A DNA stretch of 35,543 nt from the NCBI GenBank assembly GCA_016219595.1, contig JACRLY010000081.1, forward strand, positions 1 through 35,543, in the 5' to 3' direction. Position numbers and translations under genes: made by a program. Positions 23,813 to 32,904 of this stretch are shown in pieces (the first letter of the stretch is position 1; each line of letters starts with the position of its first letter). The notes beneath the pieces were generated by a model that searched no databases, was not told the DNA's origin, and saw nothing but the letters and a program-made list of their open reading frames with translations. Origin of the DNA: Ignavibacteriota bacterium (GTDB lineage Bacteria > Bacteroidota > Ignavibacteria > Kapaibacteriales > UBA2268).

Positions 23813-26002
23813 TTACACTTTATTAAAAAGTTCTTCCATCACTTTCTCTGCTGCAACAGGTATAACAGTTCCCGGACCGAAGATGGCTGTTACTCCTACA
23901 TTGTATAGATATTCATAATCCTGAGGAGGGACCACTCCACCAACAACAACCATAATATCTTCCCTGCCAAGTTTTTTCAGTTCATCAATTAGTTGAGGTA
24001 CGAGAGTCTTATGTCCGCCTGCGAGAGAGCTTGCTCCTACAATATGTACATCATTCTCAGTTGCCTGACGGGCAGTTTCATCAGGTGTCTGGAATAAAGG
24101 TCCAATGTCAACATCAAACCCAAGGTCGGCAAATGCTGTTGAAATCACTTTTGAACCTCTGTCATGCCCGTCCTGTCCCATCTTAGCAATAAGAATACGG
24201 GGGCGTCTTCCTTCAGCTTTCTCGAATTCGTCTGTCATTTTTCGGACTTTCTGAATTTCTTCTTTTCCTGAAAATTCAGAACTATATACACCTGAAATAG
24301 ACCGGATGACAGCCTTATGCCTCCCAAACACTTTTTCAAGTGCAAAAGATATTTCACCAAGGCTTGCTCTTGCTCTTGCGGCTTTGATTGACAAATCGAG
24401 GAGATTGCCTTCGCCGTTTTTTGCTGAATGAGTGAGAGCATCAAGGGTTTCATTTACTTTATTTTCATCCCTTGAATCTCTCAATTCTTTCAATCTTTTT
24501 ATTTGCTGTTCACGAACGGCAGTATTATCAACTTCGAGAATTTCAATCGGGTCTTCAGTTTCAAGTTGATATTTATTTACACCAATTATCACCTCATTAC
24601 CCGAATCAATTCTTGCCTGACGTCTTGCAGATGCCTCTTCTATTCTCATTTTCGGCAGTCCTGTTTCGATTGCTTTTGTCATTCCTCCAAGTGACTCAAT
24701 TTCCTGTATATGTCCCCATGCCTTGTGCATAAGCTCATGTGTTAACCGCTCGACATAGTAAGAACCAGCCCATGGGTCAATCACATTGCATATTCCCGTT
24801 TCCTTTTGTAGATATAATTGTGTGTTACGTGCAATCCTTGCTGAAAAATCAGTAGGCAGTGCAATCGCTTCGTCCAGTGAATTTGTATGTAGTGATTGTG
24901 TATGTCCCATAACTGCCGCCATAGCTTCGACACATGTTCTTATTATATTATTAAAGGGGTCTTGTTCTGTTAAGCTCCATCCCGAAGTCTGGCAGTGAGC
25001 CCTGAGAGCCATTGAACGATTATCCTCCGGATTGAACTGCTTGATTAATTTAGCCCAAAGCATACGTGCAGCCCTGAGCTTTACTATTTCCATAAAATAA
25101 TTTTTTCCAATTCCCCAGAAAAAGGAAATTCGTGGAGCAAAATCATCAATGTTTAAGCCTGCTTTCAACCCTGTTCTGACGTATTCCAATCCGTCTGCAA
25201 GTGTGTATCCCATTTCAAGGTCGGCTGTAGCTCCGGCTTCCTGCATGTGGTAGCCGGAAACAGAGATGCAGTTGAATTTGGGCATATTTTTCGAAGTATA
25301 AGCAAAAATATCAGCTATTATTCTCATAGAAGGTTCAGGCGGATAAATATAGGTATTCCGAACCATATATTCCTTAAGAATGTCATTTTGTATGGTTCCT
25401 GAAAGTTGCATCTGTTTTACTCCCTGTTCTTCTGCCGATACAATATAAAAAGCCAGAATAGGCAAAACAGCACCGTTCATTGTCATTGAAACAGACATTT
25501 CGCCAAGCGGAATTTCATTGAAAAGTATGTTCATATCAAGTATGGAATCAATTGCTACTCCGGCTTTTCCAACATCACCGACTACACGCGGATTGTCTGA
25601 ATCATAACCCCTATGTGTTGCCAAGTCAAATGCTACAGATAAACCTTTTTGTCCCGCAGCTATATTTCTTCTGTAAAATGCATTACTTTCTTCTGCTGTG
25701 GAAAATCCTGCATACTGTCTTATTGTCCATGGATTTGTAATGTACATTGTCGGATAAGGTCCCCTAAGAAACGGGGGGACACCGGCACCAAAATCAAGAT
25801 GCTCCAATCCTTCGAGGTCCTCTGTAGTATATAAAGGTTTAATAAGAATATTTTCAAGTGACATTTCTGAAAGTTCCTCGATAGACTTTCCTGCCTTTTT
25901 TTCAAGTTCTTTTTTCCAATTCCTTAAATCCGAAACAGGTAAATCATCATCAAACGTGATTTTTGTAAAATCAGGGAATTTATTTTTTGCCGAATCAGCC
26001 AA
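23813..26002 (-). CDS. Methylmalonyl-CoA mutase, single-chain form
   Basis: This B12 enzyme interconverts methylmalonyl-CoA and succinyl-CoA. The catalytic barrel comes first ([50 protein letters not shown]). A C-terminal cobalamin domain follows with [11 protein letters not shown] (lower-ligand His), and then GASSLAGGH and GGVVPPQDY. The frame stays open back to a TTG at 26077, but that adds a hydrophobic N-terminus unlike a cytosolic mutase. No in-frame ATG occurs before about residue 72. I give the TTG at 26002 as a provisional start. An ATG at 26030 would fit if one A in a run of four were absent. meaB follows. Confidence 0.93.
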   Translation of the reverse strand: MADSAKNKFPDFTKITFDDDLPVSDLRNWKKELEKKAGKSIEELSEMSLENILIKPLYTTEDLEGLEHLDFGAGVPPFLRGPYPTMYITNPWTIRQYAGFSTAEESNAFYRRNIAAGQKGLSVAFDLATHRGYDSDNPRVVGDVGKAGVAIDSILDMNILFNEIPLGEMSVSMTMNGAVLPILAFYIVSAEEQGVKQMQLSGTIQNDILKEYMVRNTYIYPPEPSMRIIADIFAYTSKNMPKFNCISVSGYHMQEAGATADLEMGYTLADGLEYVRTGLKAGLNIDDFAPRISFFWGIGKNYFMEIVKLRAARMLWAKLIKQFNPEDNRSMALRAHCQTSGWSLTEQDPFNNIIRTCVEAMAAVMGHTQSLHTNSLDEAIALPTDFSARIARNTQLYLQKETGICNVIDPWAGSYYVERLTHELMHKAWGHIQEIESLGGMTKAIETGLPKMRIEEASARRQARIDSGNEVIIGVNKYQLETEDPIEILEVDNTAVREQQIKRLKELRDSRDENKVNETLDALTHSAKNGEGNLLDLSIKAARARASLGEISFALEKVFGRHKAVIRSISGVYSSEFSGKEEIQKVRKMTDEFEKAEGRRPRILIAKMGQDGHDRGSKVISTAFADLGFDVDIGPLFQTPDETARQATENDVHIVGASSLAGGHKTLVPQLIDELKKLGREDIMVVVGGVVPPQDYEYLYNVGVTAIFGPGTVIPVAAEKVMEELFNKV

Positions 26003-26110
26003 ATCCTTACCGTTTAATTTTATTAAACATATAATACAAAAATAGTTAAATAATATAATAATTAGGAAAATTATCAATTTTTCTTAATTATATAGGATTC
26101 ATTTATTACA

Positions 26111-26170
26111 AAAGTTTCTCTTTAAAGAAGAAACTTTATATATAAAGCTTCTCTTATTATGAGAAACTTT
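26111..26170. promoter_or_regulatory. Two tandem palindromes between mcm and rplS
   Basis: Two 27-bp inverted repeats, AAAGTTTCT(N9)AGAAACTTT (26111-26137) and AAAGCTTCTC(N7)GAGAAACTTT (26144-26170), have centres 33 bp apart, about three helix turns. They lie between divergent promoters and could be paired operator sites or a pair of REP-like hairpins. Confidence 0.45.
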
Positions 26171-26212
26171 ATGATATTATAATTTGTAATTCCTTTGATT
26201 TTAATGAAAATT

Positions 26213-26244
26213 TTTGGATAAAATGCAAAATAACTGTATTTTTG
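26213..26244 (+). promoter_or_regulatory. Bacteroidota-type promoter of rplS
   Basis: TTTG (26213-26216), 20 bases, then TATTTTTG (26237-26244) match the TTTG-N19/21-TAnnTTTG consensus. The -7 box ends 27 bases before the rplS ATG. Confidence 0.7.
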
Positions 26245-26271
26245 TAGCTCTATAAATTTGAAGGATTAAAA

Positions 26272-26652
26272 ATGAACCAGATGATGTTAATAGAATCAAT
26301 GGCAAAAGAGCGTGCCCTTGATGTTAGAAAACAAAAAGACGGAGAAAATTACGTCGAAGTTCCTGACTTTCGTCCCGGTGACACTGTGAATGTTGCTGTA
26401 AGGGTAGTCGAAGGCGAAAAGGAAAGAATCCAGAACTTCAAGGGTATTGTCATCGGAAGGCATGGCAGTGGAGTCAGTGCTACATTCCGCGTAAGAAAAG
26501 TATCGAATGGTGTTGGAGTAGAAAGAGTTTTTCCTTTATATTCGCCAATGTTACAGGGTATAGAGCTTGTACGTAAGGGTGCAGTCCGAAGGGCAAAGCT
26601 TTATTATCTCCGGGGCATGTCAGAACGTAAAATCAGGCAGAAACTTAGCTAA
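26272..26652 (+). CDS. rplS: 50S ribosomal protein L19
   Basis: This 126-residue protein has the L19 signature: [35 protein letters not shown], then [22 protein letters not shown] and [26 protein letters not shown]19 lies at the 30S-50S interface. An AAGGA is placed 6 bases before the ATG. The gene is alone, without trmD or rpsP, and is followed by a terminator, so it forms a single-gene unit with its own promoter. Confidence 0.97.
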   Translation: MNQMMLIESMAKERALDVRKQKDGENYVEVPDFRPGDTVNVAVRVVEGEKERIQNFKGIVIGRHGSGVSATFRVRKVSNGVGVERVFPLYSPMLQGIELVRKGAVRRAKLYYLRGMSERKIRQKLS

Positions 26653-26670
26653 TAAAAATTTAAAATTTAA

Positions 26671-26704
26671 AAACGGCGGCAGTATTCTGTCAGCCGTTTT
26701 TTTT
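26671..26704 (+). terminator. Intrinsic terminator after rplS
   Basis: AAACGGC pairs with GCCGTTT, with a further GCAG/CTGT stem near the TATT loop, followed by eight T residues. It begins 19 bases after the rplS stop. Confidence 0.88.
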
Positions 26705-26726
26705 ATCTAAATCCGGTTATAATAAT

Positions 26727-27614
26727 GTGAAAATTTCAGGTTTTACATTTGTAAGAAATGCAATTTTATTCGGATACCCGATTTATGAATCGCTACATTC
26801 ACTTCTACCACTATGTGATGAGATAATAATTGCAGCCGGAAAATCTGATGATGACACAATCACTTACTTAAAAAGCCTTCAACAAGAAAAAATCAGGATT
26901 ATCGAAACTGAATGGGATAAATCCACCCGTGAAGGAGGATTAATTTACTCCCAACAGACAAATATTGCATTAAATGAATGTAAAGGTGATTGGTGCATAT
27001 ATCTTCAGGCTGATGAAGTGCTTCACGAAGACGATTATAATTTGATAATTGATGAAATTAATACTGCAAATACAAATCCTGATATTGATGCTTTATTATT
27101 CCGTTATTTGCATTTCTATGGCTCTTATGAATATATTGGAACAGGCAGGCAATGGTATCGACGGGAAATCCGTGCATTTAAAAATAAAGATAATGTTATT
27201 TCATGGGGTGATGCACAGGGATTCAGATTCAATGAAAAAAATAAAATTAGTAAATTAAAAGCAAGGCAAATAAATGCCAGAATTTATCATTATGGTTGGG
27301 TAAGGCATCCCCGCACTCAAAATTTGAAGCACAAATATACACAACTGTATTACTACCAGGATTCAGAGTTTAATATTAATTCTGCCGAAGCACAGAAAAA
27401 TTTCGATTATAATTCTGCCTATCAGTTAGAAAAATTTAATGGAAAACATCCTGGAATTATGACTAAAAAGATTGAATCTGACCGGGAGTGGACAAAATAT
27501 TTTGACCGCGCCAGATTAAAAAAGAAACCATTACTATTGAAATTGACAGACAGAATTGAAAAGTCGACAGGATGGCGAATCGGAGAATACAAGGATTTTA
27601 TCGTAGTAAAATAA
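26727..27614 (+). CDS. Glycosyltransferase family 2-like protein
   Basis: This 295-residue protein has a GT-A fold beginning: GFTFVRNAILFGYPIYESLHSLLPLCDEIIIAAGKSDDDT, then GDWCIYLQADEVLHEDD, where QADE takes the place of the DxD metal site. The start is GTG, because the overlapping ATG at 26725 is out of frame. No membrane span is seen. The donor and acceptor sugars are unknown, but placement near other sugar-transfer genes suggests surface glycan synthesis. An imperfect inverted repeat follows. Confidence 0.85.
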   Translation: MKISGFTFVRNAILFGYPIYESLHSLLPLCDEIIIAAGKSDDDTITYLKSLQQEKIRIIETEWDKSTREGGLIYSQQTNIALNECKGDWCIYLQADEVLHEDDYNLIIDEINTANTNPDIDALLFRYLHFYGSYEYIGTGRQWYRREIRAFKNKDNVISWGDAQGFRFNEKNKISKLKARQINARIYHYGWVRHPRTQNLKHKYTQLYYYQDSEFNINSAEAQKNFDYNSAYQLEKFNGKHPGIMTKKIESDREWTKYFDRARLKKKPLLLKLTDRIEKSTGWRIGEYKDFIVVK

Positions 27615-27615
27615 A

Positions 27616-27643
27616 ATTTAATCCCACATTTTGGGTTTAATTT
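27616..27643 (+). terminator. Possible terminator after the GT2 gene
   Basis: TTAATCCCA pairs with TGGGTTTAA (one mismatch) directly after the stop codon. The following sequence is AT-rich but not a clean T run. Confidence 0.4.
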
Positions 27644-27709
27644 ATCGAATCTTGCTTCGAAATAATTATTAAATGCTGATACTCAGATGCTTGCTTAGGT
27701 GTAGCTCAT

Positions 27710-28284
27710 TTAAAGTTTTTCCAGAAATTTCATATACGCACCATCATATACTGTTGAAATTAATGGGTAGTTTTTATACTTCTGTTTTAAATATTCCAGC
27801 GACATAAAAAAATTTGGATTATAATCACCCGAACTATGATGTGCCGCTTTAAAATTTATTATTCTTGTATAAATATTGTACTTAGTTTTTGCAAACAAGG
27901 ATAAATCTTCAGAATACAGGTGCCAGTCTAAATTTTCATCAAATCTTAAATTTAATTTATTTATAAGTGAGGAATGAATTATAAAACAACAGCAATCGAG
28001 ATTGTTGAGGCTCCAACAGGACCATAAATACAATTTTTATCTAATGAATATAATATATTATTTATGTCTTCACGGAATTCAAAATCCTGATGACAAAATA
28101 TAACCCAGGTGTCATCCTGCATTCTATTATTAATATAATCATTGAATCTTTTGGTTATGCTTATGTTATCAGTACTATTATTATATTTTACAAGATTATT
28201 TTTATTTACATTATTATTTTTAACGAAATATTTTTCATATTGCTCGGAGTCGTTGACTACTGTTACAAAATCAATTTTCGTCAT
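27710..28284 (-). pseudogene. Disrupted glycosyltransferase (Glyco_tranf_2_5-like)
   Basis: Two reading frames together make one broken gene. The first (28284 to 27979) gives the N-terminal half, with SITKRFNDYINN and WVIFCHQDFEFREDINN then CIYGPVGAS. The second (about 28033 to 27710) gives the C-terminal half from NNLDCCCFIIHSSLINKLNLRFDENLDWHLYSEDL onward. In intact relatives, as I recall them, about 50-60 residues lie between GPxGA and the LDCxxxIIHS segment. Here the halves meet at about 28020 in different frames, so an internal deletion and a frame change have occurred. It is probably inactive unless the assembly is wrong. Confidence 0.8.
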
Positions 28285-28295
28285 AATATTTTTTA

Positions 28296-29228
28296 CTAAC
28301 TTATTTTTTGTTTAAATCTAAGACTTTCTTTCATCGGAGCACCCCTGAGAACAAATAACCCGATTTTGAAAAAATCCGAATTTTTATAAAATTTTCTGAG
28401 ATTTTTTATGGTAAAGTAAAGTTTCAACAAGAATAACTTTGGAAACCCATAGAATTTTCTATAAAAATAAAATAATGAAATATAGAATTCTTTTAGAACA
28501 TTAATATCATAATTTGTACTTCCTCCGTTAATATGAATGAATTTTGCAGAAGGCACAAGAAAGGTTTTGTATCCCTTAAGTGAAAATCGCATACCTAAAT
28601 CTTCTTCTTCGGAATAAAGAAAATAATTTGTATCGAATCCTCCGATTTCAATGAAATGTTTCACTCTGACAAACATGGCACTACCGGTTATAACAGGAAC
28701 TTGGACAGGGCTGTCATATTCTTTTCTTCTCAGTGGATATTTATCGGGTGAGAAAAATCTAACGGCTAAATGTCCGAATAGCTTCACTGATAAATTAGGT
28801 AAATAAGAAAAGGATGGTCTGAATTCCATTTCAGGTGAAAACATTTGGGGTGTACACATACAAGCTTTTTCATTTTCTTCCATGAAATTATAGAGAATTG
28901 ATATTACATTATTAATTAGGATGCAATCGTTGTTAAGAAAAAAATAATATTTTGAATTTTGATTTGTAAATTGAATTCCAAACATAATACCTGCTGAAAA
29001 ACCAAGATTTATCCTGCTTCTTAAAATTTTAACATTATTTAAATCATTAAGCCGGTTTAGCTTTTCAAATTCTTCAAGCCGTGAGTTATTGTCAACAATA
29101 ATAATCTCATAGTTATCGTTAGAATATGTATCGAATATAGATTTTATGCAACCTAATGTGTAGTCACTTGAATTATAATTCAGTATAATTAATGATATTT
29201 CACATTTATTATTATCTTTACCGTTCAT
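28296..29228 (-). CDS. Glycosyltransferase family 2 (WbbL/rhamnosyltransferase-like)
   Basis: This 310-residue protein has the GT2 pattern: ISLIILNYNSSDYTLGCIKSIFD, YEIIIVDNNSR, INLGFSAG, FFLNNDCIL (metal-binding site) and GGFDTNYFLYSEEEDLGMRF. It belongs to the WbbL-like group that adds rhamnose or a related sugar to O-antigen-like glycans, but the exact sugar is unknown. A pseudogene of a different glycosyltransferase lies 11 bases downstream on the same strand, so the pair was probably an operon. Confidence 0.88.
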   Translation of the reverse strand: MNGKDNNKCEISLIILNYNSSDYTLGCIKSIFDTYSNDNYEIIIVDNNSRLEEFEKLNRLNDLNNVKILRSRINLGFSAGIMFGIQFTNQNSKYYFFLNNDCILINNVISILYNFMEENEKACMCTPQMFSPEMEFRPSFSYLPNLSVKLFGHLAVRFFSPDKYPLRRKEYDSPVQVPVITGSAMFVRVKHFIEIGGFDTNYFLYSEEEDLGMRFSLKGYKTFLVPSAKFIHINGGSTNYDINVLKEFYISLFYFYRKFYGFPKLFLLKLYFTIKNLRKFYKNSDFFKIGLFVLRGAPMKESLRFKQKIS

Positions 29229-29314
29229 AGTATTATTTTAATTTCGTAATGTATTTGCCGGAAACGAAATTTAGAAAAGTTTTATTAAATTAAAAAATAT
29301 TTTATAGTTGACGA

Positions 29315-30271
29315 ATGAAAATCCTTTTTATACAACTTGGAAAAATTGGTGATATGATACTTCTCACACCGCTATTCAGAGCAGTGAAAGAGAAATATCC
29401 CGATTCAGAAATTGACATAATTGCCAGCAGACGTAATAATATGATTATCCGAAATAATCCTTTCTTAAACAATATAATTGTTTATGAAAAAACACCAATA
29501 AAATTTATTAATACTATCAGACAAATCAGGAAAGTCAAATATGATTATTATATTGACCCGAAAGACCACTATTCAAGTGAAAGCAAACTTTTCGCTAAAC
29601 TGGTAAGGTCAAAAATTAAAATAGGATTTAATGCTGATGGGAGTAAATTATTTGACATATCCATACCTTCTGATAAGGAAAATGTAAGATTGCATTGCAC
29701 TGAGAGATTTTTTAATTCTCTGAATACACTTGCTATACCATCACCCGTAGTAATTCCAAAACCCGAATTAAATACAAATGAAGATTCTGATTATTTTACG
29801 GAAAATTTTCTGAAAGATAATTTAATTAATAAATATTTTATTATTAATATATCTGCAACAGTTCCCAGGAGAATGTTCAGTGCGGAAAAATGGATTAATA
29901 TATTATCGGAATTCAGGTCACAAAATAATTTTATTCTTACCTTCGCACCTGCTGAAAATTCTCTAGCGGAGCAATTGAAAGAGTCTTTACCTAATTTAAT
30001 TCTTTTTCCTTCACGTTCAATAATTGATATTATATCACTTGTTAAAAAAGCCGATAAGATAATAACCGTTGATACTGCAATTGTTCATATTGCAGCAGCA
30101 TTTAATAAACCTGTTTTGTGTTTCTATATTGGAGAAGCTGAACAAATAAAAAAATATTATCCATTAAGCGATACAGCATTTGTTATGCAGTCGGCATCTT
30201 CAGATGAAAGTATTATGTCCATTAATACGGATTTGATAAGAGGCAAATTAACTGAATTTCTTAATCAATAA
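29315..30271 (+). CDS. Glycosyltransferase family 9 (ADP-heptose:LPS heptosyltransferase-like)
   Basis: This 318-residue protein has the GT9 layout: ILFIQLGKIGDMILLTPLFRAVKEKYPDSEIDIIAS at the N-terminus, then FIINISATVPRRMFSAEKW, and in the C-terminal half KITVDTAIVHIAAAFNKPVLCFY (sequence here IITVDTAIVHIAA). Enzymes of this family add heptose or similar sugars to the LPS core at the cytoplasmic side of the inner membrane. The lipid A genes are about 8-12 kb away in the window. The exact linkage is not readable. Confidence 0.9.
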   Translation: MKILFIQLGKIGDMILLTPLFRAVKEKYPDSEIDIIASRRNNMIIRNNPFLNNIIVYEKTPIKFINTIRQIRKVKYDYYIDPKDHYSSESKLFAKLVRSKIKIGFNADGSKLFDISIPSDKENVRLHCTERFFNSLNTLAIPSPVVIPKPELNTNEDSDYFTENFLKDNLINKYFIINISATVPRRMFSAEKWINILSEFRSQNNFILTFAPAENSLAEQLKESLPNLILFPSRSIIDIISLVKKADKIITVDTAIVHIAAAFNKPVLCFYIGEAEQIKKYYPLSDTAFVMQSASSDESIMSINTDLIRGKLTEFLNQ

Positions 30272-30351
30272 TCGATTTTAAATAAATAAGCAGGATAATT
30301 ACATTGTTAAGCACATAATAGCAACATACTGGGACTAAGGTCAAATTTTAT

Positions 30352-30359
30352 TATTTTTG
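30352..30359 (+). promoter_or_regulatory. Possible -7 box TATTTTTG for aspS
   Basis: TATTTTTG lies 31 bases before the aspS ATG. No clear TTTG is found 20 bases upstream. Confidence 0.35.
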
Positions 30360-30390
30360 CTAAATTAAATTCACATACTTTTAATTTAAT

Positions 30391-32157
30391 ATGAACTTTC
30401 AAAAAAGAACAAATACATGCGGCGAACTTCGGAAGGAGGATGCCGGAAGAAACGTTACTTTGAACGGATGGGTTGCAACTGTCAGGGACCTCGGCGGTTT
30501 GATTTTCATTGACCTTAGGGACAGGTACGGCATTACTCAGCTTGTCATTCATCCCGAAACACAAACTGAGCTTGCAGAGAGGTCGAAGGAAATTAAATCC
30601 GAATTTGTAATCTGGGCAAATGGAAATGTACGAATGAGGGAGAATCCCAATCCGAATATACCAACCGGTTTGATTGAAATACGGCTTGAAGATTTCGGAA
30701 TAATTAATAAAGCAGAATTGCCTCCGTTTGAAATTATTGATGAAATCGGCACAAGTGAAGAAATAAAACTCAAATACAGGTATCTTGACCTTAGACGCCA
30801 TAGCATGCAAAGATATTTTATTACAAGGAATCAAGTTTACCAGGTTGTACATAAATATTTCAATGAAAATAATTTCCTGGAAGTGGAAACTCCTTTCCTT
30901 ATGAAATCCACACCTGAAGGTGCAAGAGATTACCTTGTTCCAAGCAGAATATATAAAGGAAGGTTTTATGCACTGCCTCAATCTCCGCAGTTGTACAAAC
31001 AAATCCTGATGATGTCAGGTTTTGACAGATATGTGCAAATAGTTAAATGCTTCCGTGACGAAGACCTGCGTTCCGACAGGCAGCCGGAATTCACACAAAT
31101 TGACTTAGAAATGTCATTCGTCGAAAGAGAGGATATAATTTCAATAGCTGAAGGATTTTATTCGAGACTCTGGAAAGAAGTGCTTGGAATAGAGGTGAAG
31201 ACACCATTTCTGAGGATGAGTTACAACGATGCAATGAACAACTACGGAAGTGATAAACCCGATTTGAGATTCGGATTGGAATTGACTGATGTATCTGACA
31301 TAGTGAAAAATTCGGGATTTAAAGTATTTTCCGACACTGTAAATGCAGGGGGTGTAGTTAAAGTTCTTAATGCAAAAGGATGTGCCGAATTTTCCCGTAA
31401 AAAAATTGATGAGCTGACTGAACTGGCAAAAAAGTACGGTGCTAAAGGTATTGCATGGCTTAAACTGATTGATGGAGAGATTAATTCGCCTATCTCTAAA
31501 TTTCTTAATGAAAATGAAATTGAACAAATTAAGAGAATTACAAGTATTGAAAACGGGGATCTACTTTTATTTTCGTCGGACAAATGGGCGAGAGCTTGTA
31601 CCATTCTTGGTGCATTGAGACTTGAGGTTGCAAAGCAAACTGGATTAATAGAATCCGTTAAAAATAAATTCTCATTTCTCTGGGTTCTGGATTTTCCTCT
31701 TTTAGATTTTGATGAGGAATCACAAAGATATGTTGCTATGCATCATCCTTTCACATCACCAATGGATGAAGATATCCATCTGCTTGATTCTGAGTCGTCA
31801 AAAGCAAGGGCTAAAGCTTATGACATTGTCATCAACGGTGCCGAAGTCGGCGGTGGAAGCATTAGAATTCATAACAGGGATATACAGGAAAAAATGTTTA
31901 AGCTTCTCGGAATGAGTAATGAAGAAGCAGAATTGAAATTCGGTTTTCTTCTTGATGCACTTAAGTACGGTGCACCACCCCATGGTGGCATTGCTTTAGG
32001 GCTTGACAGAACAGTAATGACTTTAACAGGAACAGATAATATTCGCGATGTAATTGCATTCCCTAAGACTACGAGCGGTCTTTCTTTGATGGATGGGGCT
32101 CCGTCTAATGTGGATGAAACTCAATTGAAAGAATTAGGTTTGAAGATTATTGAATAG
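30391..32157 (+). CDS. aspS: Aspartyl-tRNA synthetase
   Basis: This 588-residue class II enzyme charges tRNA-Asp. It has the N-terminal anticodon-binding OB fold (GWVATVRDLGGLIFIDLRDRYG), motif 2 FRDEDLRSDRQPEFTQID, the bacterial GAD insertion in the middle, the MHHPFTSP segment, and motif 3 GGIALGLDRTVM. The length is typical of the bacterial form. Whether it also charges tRNA-Asn cannot be read. The stop is followed by a 747-bp gap. Confidence 0.97.
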   Translation: MNFQKRTNTCGELRKEDAGRNVTLNGWVATVRDLGGLIFIDLRDRYGITQLVIHPETQTELAERSKEIKSEFVIWANGNVRMRENPNPNIPTGLIEIRLEDFGIINKAELPPFEIIDEIGTSEEIKLKYRYLDLRRHSMQRYFITRNQVYQVVHKYFNENNFLEVETPFLMKSTPEGARDYLVPSRIYKGRFYALPQSPQLYKQILMMSGFDRYVQIVKCFRDEDLRSDRQPEFTQIDLEMSFVEREDIISIAEGFYSRLWKEVLGIEVKTPFLRMSYNDAMNNYGSDKPDLRFGLELTDVSDIVKNSGFKVFSDTVNAGGVVKVLNAKGCAEFSRKKIDELTELAKKYGAKGIAWLKLIDGEINSPISKFLNENEIEQIKRITSIENGDLLLFSSDKWARACTILGALRLEVAKQTGLIESVKNKFSFLWVLDFPLLDFDEESQRYVAMHHPFTSPMDEDIHLLDSESSKARAKAYDIVINGAEVGGGSIRIHNRDIQEKMFKLLGMSNEEAELKFGFLLDALKYGAPPHGGIALGLDRTVMTLTGTDNIRDVIAFPKTTSGLSLMDGAPSNVDETQLKELGLKIIE

Positions 32158-32364
32158 TCCCGGTAAAAACAAGAATACATAATTAACAATAGAATATTAT
32201 AAAATGATTTTAAAAGTTGAATTCTTATAATCCGATTGAAGTCTTTATGAAATCACCTTATGTTTAATTAATATCTTTATTTCAGTTATCTTTTCCATCA
32301 TTTTAATCACACCGGTTAACAATTGTTTAAATGGACAGGTAACTCTTACACCATATAAGCATTA

Positions 32365-32514
32365 ATGAAATTAGTGAAAAATTTACAAGTTTTAACCGTA
32401 ATAATTTCGGGTTGTTCCCATTTTAAAAAAAATATGGATTGGGCTGAATTATATAAGATACGGGCTGGAAAAATTGAATCGCATATTTCTATTATTTATA
32501 TAATAATAGATTGA
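32365..32514 (+). CDS. Possible 49-residue lipoprotein
   Basis: A short ATG-started frame has a signal-like N-terminus, MKLVKNLQVLTVIISGCSHF, with an ISGC lipobox-like segment at residues 14-17, followed by a hydrophilic body and a hydrophobic tail. No ribosome binding site is visible and I know no family. It could be a chance frame in AT-rich sequence. Confidence 0.2.
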   Translation: MKLVKNLQVLTVIISGCSHFKKNMDWAELYKIRAGKIESHISIIYIIID

Positions 32515-32661
32515 AACATAACTATTAGTAATACTAATGTTTTAATAAGAAAATACCAACATATTGCAATACATTATAAATTTTACTTGTTTTTTACTTT
32601 ATTTTTTTATTATTTTACGCTTTGTAATTGTTTAAATAAATAATTTATATTAATAGCAAAA

Positions 32662-32796
32662 CTTTCTGAGGCACAGAAAGGGGCAAAAGCAACTCAATTA
32701 ATCAAATTTTTATTACTTCAGAAAAAAAAGTTAAATTTTTCTGAGACTTTTTCTATTCTAATGTGTCATTTAATTAGGGAGAAGTGCGCTTTTCCC
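32662..32796 (+). promoter_or_regulatory. Structured 5' leader with three hairpins
   Basis: Hairpin 1: CTTTCTG(N5)CAGAAAG (32662-32680). Hairpin 2: TCAGAAAAA(N9)TTTTTCTGA (32718-32744), followed by GACTTTTTC, terminator-like. Hairpin 3: GGGAGAAG(TGCG)CTTTTCCC (32777-32796). They precede the secreted protein ATG by about 110-240 bases. No known riboswitch consensus fits. Confidence 0.4.
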
Positions 32797-32904
32797 GGTT
32801 AATATGATACAAAAACCCGAAACATGAGGATAGAAGCGGATTTTTGGAAATTATAATTAATTTACTGTATAAATTATTGCACACTATCTATGGAGGTTTT
32901 TTTT

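Larger units (their letters stand above)
32158..32904. other. Long non-coding gap and leader before the giant secreted protein gene
   Basis: This 747-bp stretch holds no recognised gene. The first 500 bases are very AT-rich, with one possible 49-codon frame. The last 250 bases contain three hairpins. No terminator for aspS stands out. Confidence 0.6.

Noticed and set aside
32640-32800. Cyclic di-GMP or cobalamin riboswitch in the leader of the giant gene
   Set aside because: The segment GGGGCAAAAGC recalls parts of known consensus sequences, but the required paired regions and conserved boxes are absent.
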